A program made the translations under genes and the position numbers. This document shows positions 59,820 through 64,000 of a stretch of 64,000 nucleotides of DNA, piece after piece. Location of the stretch: the NCBI RefSeq assembly GCF_029952525.1, contig NZ_JASAOF010000003.1, forward strand, positions 496,001-560,000. Direction: 5' to 3'. The stretch comes from Saccharopolyspora ipomoeae. Lineage in GTDB: Bacteria > Actinomycetota > Actinomycetes > Mycobacteriales > Pseudonocardiaceae. Numbering within the stretch: the stretch's first letter is position 1; each line of letters begins with the position of its first letter. Below the pieces are notes generated by a model. It did not search any database. It saw nothing but the letters and a program-made list of their open reading frames with translations, and was not told the origin of the DNA.

Positions 59820-59856
59820 GGCCCGGCCGCGCACCCCCTGCGAGCGCGGCCGGGCC
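59820..59856. terminator. Bidirectional hairpin terminator
   Basis: GGCCCGGCCGCG (59820-59831) and CGCGGCCGGGCC (59845-59856) form a perfect stem extended by one more pair, with an 11-nt loop, between convergent genes. Confidence 0.8.
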
Positions 59857-59860
59857 ACGT

Positions 59861-60826
59861 TCAGGGGCGCAGCACGGCGCGCCCGGAGATCTCGCGTCGT
59901 TCGATGGCCGCGTGGGCGTCGGCGACCTCCTCCAGCGGGAAGCTGCCGCCGATGGCTGGGGTGATGCGTCCCGCGGCGGCCTCGGCCAGGGCCTTGCGGA
60001 GCAGGTCCAGACGCCGCTCGCGCGTGGCGTGCTGGATGTCGAGGAGCCCGGTGACGGTCACGCCGCGCCGACCGGCCTCGGTGGTGTCGATGTCGGCGAA
60101 GTCGCCGTCGGAGGCACCGTAGGCGATGACGCGCCCACCGTCGCCGACGGCGCGGAACGCGTCGCGACCGTAGTGCCCACCGGCTCCGTCGAAGAGGACG
60201 TCGACTCCCCCGGTCAGGTCGCGGACCCGTTCCGCCCAGTCCGGTGCGCCGTAGTCGACTGGCTCGGCGCCGAGTGCGCGCACGCGGCCGAGCTTCTCGT
60301 CACCGCGCGCCGCACCGATGACGTGCGCTCCCGCGGCGGCGGTGAGTTGGACGATGATGGACGCCGCTCCCCCGGCGGCCGCGGCGACGAGCACTTTCTC
60401 CCCCGGTCGCACGGCCGCGTGGTCGGCGAGTTGCAGGGCTGTGACCGCGTCGTGCAGCAGCACCGCGGCCGCCTGCTCGTCGAGCCCGTCGGGGACCACC
60501 ACGAGTTCGCCGGTGGGGACGGCGACGAGTTCGGCGCAGGTGCCGCTGTTCTCGGTGCTGGCGACGACGGTCTTGCCCAGCCACGCCGGGTCGACGCCCT
60601 CGCCGAGCGCGACCACGTCCCCGGCCACGCCGTCGCCGGGGACGTAGGGCGGGTTCATGTCGAAGTATTCGCGTCCCCACCCCTGGCGGAGCTTGGTGTC
60701 GAGGAACAGCACGTCCACGGCTGCCATCTTGACCAGGACTTCTCCGGCTCGTGGTTCGGGGTCGGGTCGTTCGATCACCGACAGGACTTCCGGTCCGCCG
60801 AACTTCGTCACCTGCACCGCTCGCAT
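59861..60826 (-). CDS. NADPH:quinone oxidoreductase-like MDR protein
   Basis: The protein has 321 residues. The medium-chain reductase motifs are VTKFGGPEVLSVIE at the N-terminus and the NADPH loop AAAGGAASIIVQLTAAAG (about 150). No zinc-ligand Cys cluster is present, so it is the quinone-oxidoreductase (zinc-independent) type. It probably reduces quinones or enals. Monocistronic; start MRAVQVTKFGG. Confidence 0.85.
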   Translation of the reverse strand: MRAVQVTKFGGPEVLSVIERPDPEPRAGEVLVKMAAVDVLFLDTKLRQGWGREYFDMNPPYVPGDGVAGDVVALGEGVDPAWLGKTVVASTENSGTCAELVAVPTGELVVVPDGLDEQAAAVLLHDAVTALQLADHAAVRPGEKVLVAAAAGGAASIIVQLTAAAGAHVIGAARGDEKLGRVRALGAEPVDYGAPDWAERVRDLTGGVDVLFDGAGGHYGRDAFRAVGDGGRVIAYGASDGDFADIDTTEAGRRGVTVTGLLDIQHATRERRLDLLRKALAEAAAGRITPAIGGSFPLEEVADAHAAIERREISGRAVLRP

Positions 60827-60903
60827 TTTCGATCACTCCGCTCTCGGTCGACTGCACCCACCCTCGGACTTCGAGTTAGCTGGAGGTCAAGGGGATTTTT
60901 CGA

Positions 60904-61596
60904 TCAGCAGCAGCGCTGCCCGCGCCAAGCCTGCCGACCTTCGTTGACGGCGACCGCCGCGATGATCAGCGCCACCACCGGGTCGGCCCACGACCAGCCG
61001 AGGAGGCTGTTGAGTACCAGTCCGAGCAGCAGCACCCCGGACAGGTAGGTGCACAGCAGGGTCTGCTTCGAGTCGGCGACGGCGCTGGCCGATCCCAGTT
61101 CCCGGCCCGCCCGCCGTTGCGCGGTGGACAGCAGCGGCATGATCACCAGTGATAGGGAAGCGACCACGATTCCGGCCGTGGAGTGCTCGGCGGAGCCGGC
61201 ACCGAGCAGGGAGCGAACGGATTCGACCGCGACGTAGGCGGCGAGCGCGAAGAACGACACGGCGATGACCTTCAGCGCGGTGCGCTCGCGGGCTTCGGGG
61301 TCGGTTCCGGAGAACTGCCAGGCGACGGCTGCGGCGGAGGCGACCTCGATGACCGAGTCGAGGCCGAATCCGATCAGCGCGGTGGAGGACGCGGCGGCCC
61401 CGGCGGCGATGGCCACGACGGCTTCGATCACGTTGTAGGTGATCGTCGCTGCCACCAACCAGCGGATCCGTCGCTGCAGGGAGAGACGTCGGGGTTCGGC
61501 GATCGTGGTCGCTGAGGGCGCCCGAGAGCGGTCGGCGCAGCACGGGTCTGCGCAGGTGTCCTTGCTGGCCCGCCGGGAGGCCGGGTCGTCACTCAT
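60904..61596 (-). CDS. Cation diffusion facilitator family transporter
   Basis: The protein has 230 residues with six membrane segments. The CDF pattern is IGFGLDSVIEVASAAAV (Asp of helix 2) with a second Asp in VADSKQTLLCTYLSG. Cys-rich ends (CADPCCADRS; RGQRCC) are unusual and could bind the metal before export. Its start overlaps the ArsR stop by 8 nt, so the two are coupled and the metal specificity probably matches the sensor. Confidence 0.87.
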   Translation of the reverse strand: MSDDPASRRASKDTCADPCCADRSRAPSATTIAEPRRLSLQRRIRWLVAATITYNVIEAVVAIAAGAAASSTALIGFGLDSVIEVASAAAVAWQFSGTDPEARERTALKVIAVSFFALAAYVAVESVRSLLGAGSAEHSTAGIVVASLSLVIMPLLSTAQRRAGRELGSASAVADSKQTLLCTYLSGVLLLGLVLNSLLGWSWADPVVALIIAAVAVNEGRQAWRGQRCC

Positions 61597-61945
61597 GCCG
61601 ACCTCCGTCGGGGAGCGCCTCGACGCCGTAGTTCGGGCAGAGCGCCGCGGCGTTGCCGGTGGCGGCCAGGAGGGACTCAGCCGAGGCCAGCAGGTCGATC
61701 AGTTCGGGCCTGGCCAGGGAGTAGAACACCTGCCTGCCCTGCGGGCGACCGTCGACGAGGCCGCAGTCGCGCAGGCACGCGATGTGCGCCGACACCGTCG
61801 ACTGGGCCAGGCCGAGCCGGCCCACCAGGTCGGCGACCCGGGCTTCACCTTCAGCGAGGTGCCGCACGATGGCCAGCCGAGTGCCGTCGGAGAGGCTGTG
61901 GAACAGGGCCACGGCGGAGTCGACTCCGGCCTGATCGATCGTCAT
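61589..61945 (-). CDS. ArsR/SmtB family metal sensor, CmtR-like
   Basis: The protein has 118 residues. The winged helix is VADLVGRLGLAQSTVSAHI; the metal site is CLRDC (Cys57 and Cys61) plus Cys103 in AALCPNYG. Mycobacterial CmtR uses Cys57, Cys61 and Cys102 for Cd(II)/Pb(II), so this is probably a cadmium/lead sensor that derepresses the transporter downstream. The start appears leaderless: -10 TATCAT lies 6 nt before ATG. Confidence 0.88.
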   Translation of the reverse strand: MTIDQAGVDSAVALFHSLSDGTRLAIVRHLAEGEARVADLVGRLGLAQSTVSAHIACLRDCGLVDGRPQGRQVFYSLARPELIDLLASAESLLAATGNAAALCPNYGVEALPDGGRHE

Positions 61946-61946
61946 A

Positions 61947-61972
61947 CGACGATGATAGCGCTCTTCGACGAT
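61947..61972 (-). promoter_or_regulatory. CmtR-like promoter and direct-repeat operator
   Basis: On the minus strand the -10 TATCAT (61952-61957) is flanked by two copies of ATCGTCG (61966-61972 and 61947-61953) spaced 19 bp apart. The spacing fits a dimer footprint covering the promoter. Confidence 0.5.
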
Positions 61973-61979
61973 ACATTGA

Positions 61980-62792
61980 TCAACCGAGGCGCTGCGCGCA
62001 CGCGAGCTGGGTCAGGTAGCGCTTGGTGATGGTGCCGCCGCCCTCCTCGACGCAGCGTCCGATGCAGGTCAGGAGCTGCTCGCGCGCCGACTCCGGCATC
62101 GCCCGGTGACCCGAGTAGGTCATCAGCAGATCCAGGTACTGCTCTTCCGCGTAGGCCACCTCCCACTCGTAGCGGTGGAACTCCGGTCGGCTGAACCGGC
62201 CCGAGCGGTAGAACTCCTCCGGATCCTGAGCGATCTCGTCCGCGGTGGGGAGGCGCCGCCCGGGTTCGGTGAGGGGGTCGAACCGCTCGTAGCAGCGCTG
62301 GATCCGGGTGAAGGACTCCTCGCTGCCACCCGCGATGTGGTGCGTCGACACCACCGCCAGGACGCCTCGCGGACGCAGCGCGTCGGCGGCCTTGACCATG
62401 CGCAGCGCGGGGTCGAGCCAGTGGAACGAGGTCGCGGCCACCACGAGGTCGAACCCGACCGGCGGCAGCGCCCAGGTCTCGAAGTCCTCGACGACGACCC
62501 GAGCCGAGGGGTAGTCGTCCAGGTGCTCCCGGGCGATCTTCGCCATCTCCTCGCTCCGGTCGAGCGCGGTCAGCGCGAAACCCCTGCCCGCCAGCGGCAC
62601 GCTCGCCTGCCCGGTGCCGCAGCCGATCTCGAGAACGCGGGCCCCTTCACCCACCGCGGCCGTGAGCACGTCGAACACCTGCGACGGATACCCCGGACGG
62701 CACCGGTCGTAGCGCTCGGCGTCCTCGCCGAACACCGAGCGCAGCCGCTCGCGGTCGCTCACCGAGCCATGTCCGAACCGCAGGCCATGCAC
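61980..62792 (-). CDS. Class I SAM-dependent methyltransferase
   Basis: The protein has 270 residues. Motif I is VLEIGCGTGQASVPLAGRGF (about 53-72), motif II LTALDRSEEM, and motif IV FDLVVAATSFHWLDP. The type-11 methyltransferase fold continues to the end. The exact substrate is unknown. A shorter start (SDRERLRSVFG) is possible. Confidence 0.85.
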   Translation of the reverse strand: MHGLRFGHGSVSDRERLRSVFGEDAERYDRCRPGYPSQVFDVLTAAVGEGARVLEIGCGTGQASVPLAGRGFALTALDRSEEMAKIAREHLDDYPSARVVVEDFETWALPPVGFDLVVAATSFHWLDPALRMVKAADALRPRGVLAVVSTHHIAGGSEESFTRIQRCYERFDPLTEPGRRLPTADEIAQDPEEFYRSGRFSRPEFHRYEWEVAYAEEQYLDLLMTYSGHRAMPESAREQLLTCIGRCVEEGGGTITKRYLTQLACAQRLG

Positions 62793-62817
62793 GCAGTGTA
62801 CGAAGGGGCGGCGGTGT

Positions 62818-62833
62818 TGACAGGAAGGTTCCC
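62818..62833 (-). repeat. Dispersed element after hutI
   Basis: Perfect minus-strand GGGAACCTTCCTGTCA, 19 bp after the hutI stop and co-directional with it. Confidence 0.85.
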
Positions 62834-62852
62834 ACGCTCCCGCCCGAAGGCG

Positions 62853-64000
62853 TCAGCGAACGCGGTCGCCTTTCCGCCACACCGCGTGGGTGAGGGGAAC
62901 ACCAGGCCGATACGCGAGCCAGGTCGCGCTCGGGGCGTCCAGTACCTGCAGGTCTGCGCGGGAGCCGGGGCTCAGCACCCCGACCGCGCCGTCGCCGGTC
63001 TCGCGCCGCAGAGCGCGCGCCCCTCCCCAGGTGGCGGCGCGCACGGCTTCGGCGACGCTCATCCGCATCTGCAGCACCGCGGTCGCCACGCAGAACGCCA
63101 TCGACGAGGTGTAGGACGAGCCGGGGTTGCAGTTGCTGGCGAGGGCGACGGTGGCTCCCGCGTCCAGCAGCGCGCGGGCGTCCGGGAGGGGCTGGCGGGT
63201 CGACAGGTCGCAGGCCGGCAGCAGCGTCGCGACGGTGTCGGAGTTCACGAGCGCGTCGACGTCGGCGGAGGTCAGGTGAGTGCAGTGGTCGACGCTGGCC
63301 GCGTCCAGCTCGACCGCCAGCGCCACCCCGGGTCCCGGCCCGAGCTGGTTGCCGTGGACCCGCAGTCCCAGGCCGCGCTTCCGGGCTGCTGTCAGCACTC
63401 GCCGGGATTGGGCGGCGTCGAAGGCACCTTCCTCGCAGAACACGTCGCACCAGCCGACGTGCTCCCCCACGGCGTCGAGCATTTCCCCGCACACCAGGTC
63501 CACGTAGTCGTCCGAGTCGGTCCCCGGGGGCACGAGGTGCGCGCCGAGGAACGTGACCTCGTCGGCGATGGCGGCGGCGACCTGGGCCGACCGCAGTTCG
63601 TCGGCGACCGTCAGCCCGTACCCGGTCTTGGTCTCCACGCACGTCGTGCCCTGGGAGGCCGCTTCGTCGACGTGGCGGCGGAGGGTGTCGGCGAGTTCCG
63701 CGTCCGAGGCTCGCCTGGTGGCATCGACGGTGACCGCGATCCCGCCCGCCCGGTAGGGCTGTCCGGACATGCGGGCGGCGAACTCGGCGGTGCGATCGCC
63801 GGCGAAGACGAGGTGTGTGTGGCTGTCCACCCAGCCCGGCAGGACCGCCCGCCCGCCGACGTCCACGCGCTCATCGGCGTCGGGGACGTCCCGGGCGGAC
63901 CCGACCCAGACGATCCGGTCGTCCTCGACGACCAGCGCGGCGTCGGTGCGGGTCCCGAGCTCGTCGTCGTGGGTGGTGAGTTCACCTATCCCAGTGATAA
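62853..64000 (-). CDS. hutI: Imidazolonepropionase, 5' end outside the window
   Basis: About 382 residues are visible; the open frame runs to the window edge, so roughly 10-20 N-terminal residues are missing. Amidohydrolase features are [20 protein letters not shown] (metal HxH), [36 protein letters not shown] and the C-terminal Asp near [14 protein letters not shown]. It hydrolyses imidazolone-5-propionate to formiminoglutamate in histidine breakdown. Other hut genes are probably beyond the right edge. Confidence 0.93.
   Translation of the reverse strand, partial: ITGIGELTTHDDELGTRTDAALVVEDDRIVWVGSARDVPDADERVDVGGRAVLPGWVDSHTHLVFAGDRTAEFAARMSGQPYRAGGIAVTVDATRRASDAELADTLRRHVDEAASQGTTCVETKTGYGLTVADELRSAQVAAAIADEVTFLGAHLVPPGTDSDDYVDLVCGEMLDAVGEHVGWCDVFCEEGAFDAAQSRRVLTAARKRGLGLRVHGNQLGPGPGVALAVELDAASVDHCTHLTSADVDALVNSDTVATLLPACDLSTRQPLPDARALLDAGATVALASNCNPGSSYTSSMAFCVATAVLQMRMSVAEAVRAATWGGARALRRETGDGAVGVLSPGSRADLQVLDAPSATWLAYRPGVPLTHAVWRKGDRVR

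Noticed and set aside
1-64000. Mobile elements, integrases, CRISPR arrays and RNA genes
   Set aside because: I saw no transposase or integrase motif, no spaced direct-repeat array and no tRNA or rRNA signature. The short dispersed element has no coding capacity.

Overview
The window is a high-GC actinobacterial chromosome segment. I infer a filamentous member of the Pseudonocardiaceae (Saccharopolyspora- or Amycolatopsis-like). The reasons are strong third-position G/C, frequent GTG starts, a conservon, a Kgd-type 2-oxoglutarate decarboxylase followed by a DUF6104 gene, an XRE/ImmA/membrane-protein triad, a chaplin-like secreted peptide and an actinobacterial amyloid-motif protein. No tRNA, rRNA, insertion sequence, integrase or CRISPR array was recognised. 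The genus cannot be fixed without a search.

Layout. 1-2386: partial GntR regulator and a DUF485 / sodium-solute symporter pair. 3219-8008: a complete conservon (sensor-kinase-like protein, Roadblock, DUF742, small GTPase). 8182-12867: AbiEi-like protein, patatin, ArfB, class-C-type serine hydrolase and CPBP protease. 12986-19733: bifunctional PBP, amyloid-motif protein, small membrane protein, MFS exporter, secreted M14 peptidase and a DUF6319-type protein. 19841-22013: Baeyer-Villiger monooxygenase divergent from a TetR regulator. 22234-23477: two secreted proteins, the second chaplin-like. 23557-38335: lipid and organic-acid catabolism (fadB-fadA, glcDEF, MpaB-like oxygenase, phosphatase-superfamily protein, acyl-CoA dehydrogenase, alpha-methylacyl-CoA racemase, MerR regulator, truncated AMP-binding protein). 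38455-40067: paired DUF202 proteins and ohrR-ohr. 40235-45182: glycine-riboswitch-controlled gcvH-sdaA, then a PucR regulator and alanine dehydrogenase. 45472-47754: XRE / ImmA-like protease / membrane-protein triad. 47759-55228: PAP2-like protein, unknown zinc-ribbon protein, a two-gene ABC exporter and a fused ABC exporter. 55760-59815: kgd and its DUF6104 satellite. 59861-64000: quinone-oxidoreductase-like protein, CmtR-like sensor with CDF transporter, methyltransferase and 5'-truncated hutI.

The most unusual feature is a short dispersed element with consensus GGGAACCTTCCTGTCA, seen about 30 times in 64 kb. It almost always lies within about 100 bp of a stop codon and usually reads in the same direction as the gene that has just ended. 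Several copies form inverted pairs that fold as terminator-like hairpins, and a few are embedded in coding sequence. Common intrinsic terminators in the same window (19001, 23494, 27213, 33553, 59441, 59820) do not carry it. Other leads are the stand-alone amyloid-motif protein at 15405, the ImmA-type triad at 45472, and a shared dyad (TGTKACA-N7-TGTMACA) that links the fadA promoter to the MerR/racemase promoter.

Functional themes are fatty-acid and branched-chain acyl-CoA breakdown feeding the TCA cycle through Kgd, amino-acid deamination (Gly, Ser, Ala, His) under dedicated regulators, redox and metal stress, and surface or cell-wall functions.
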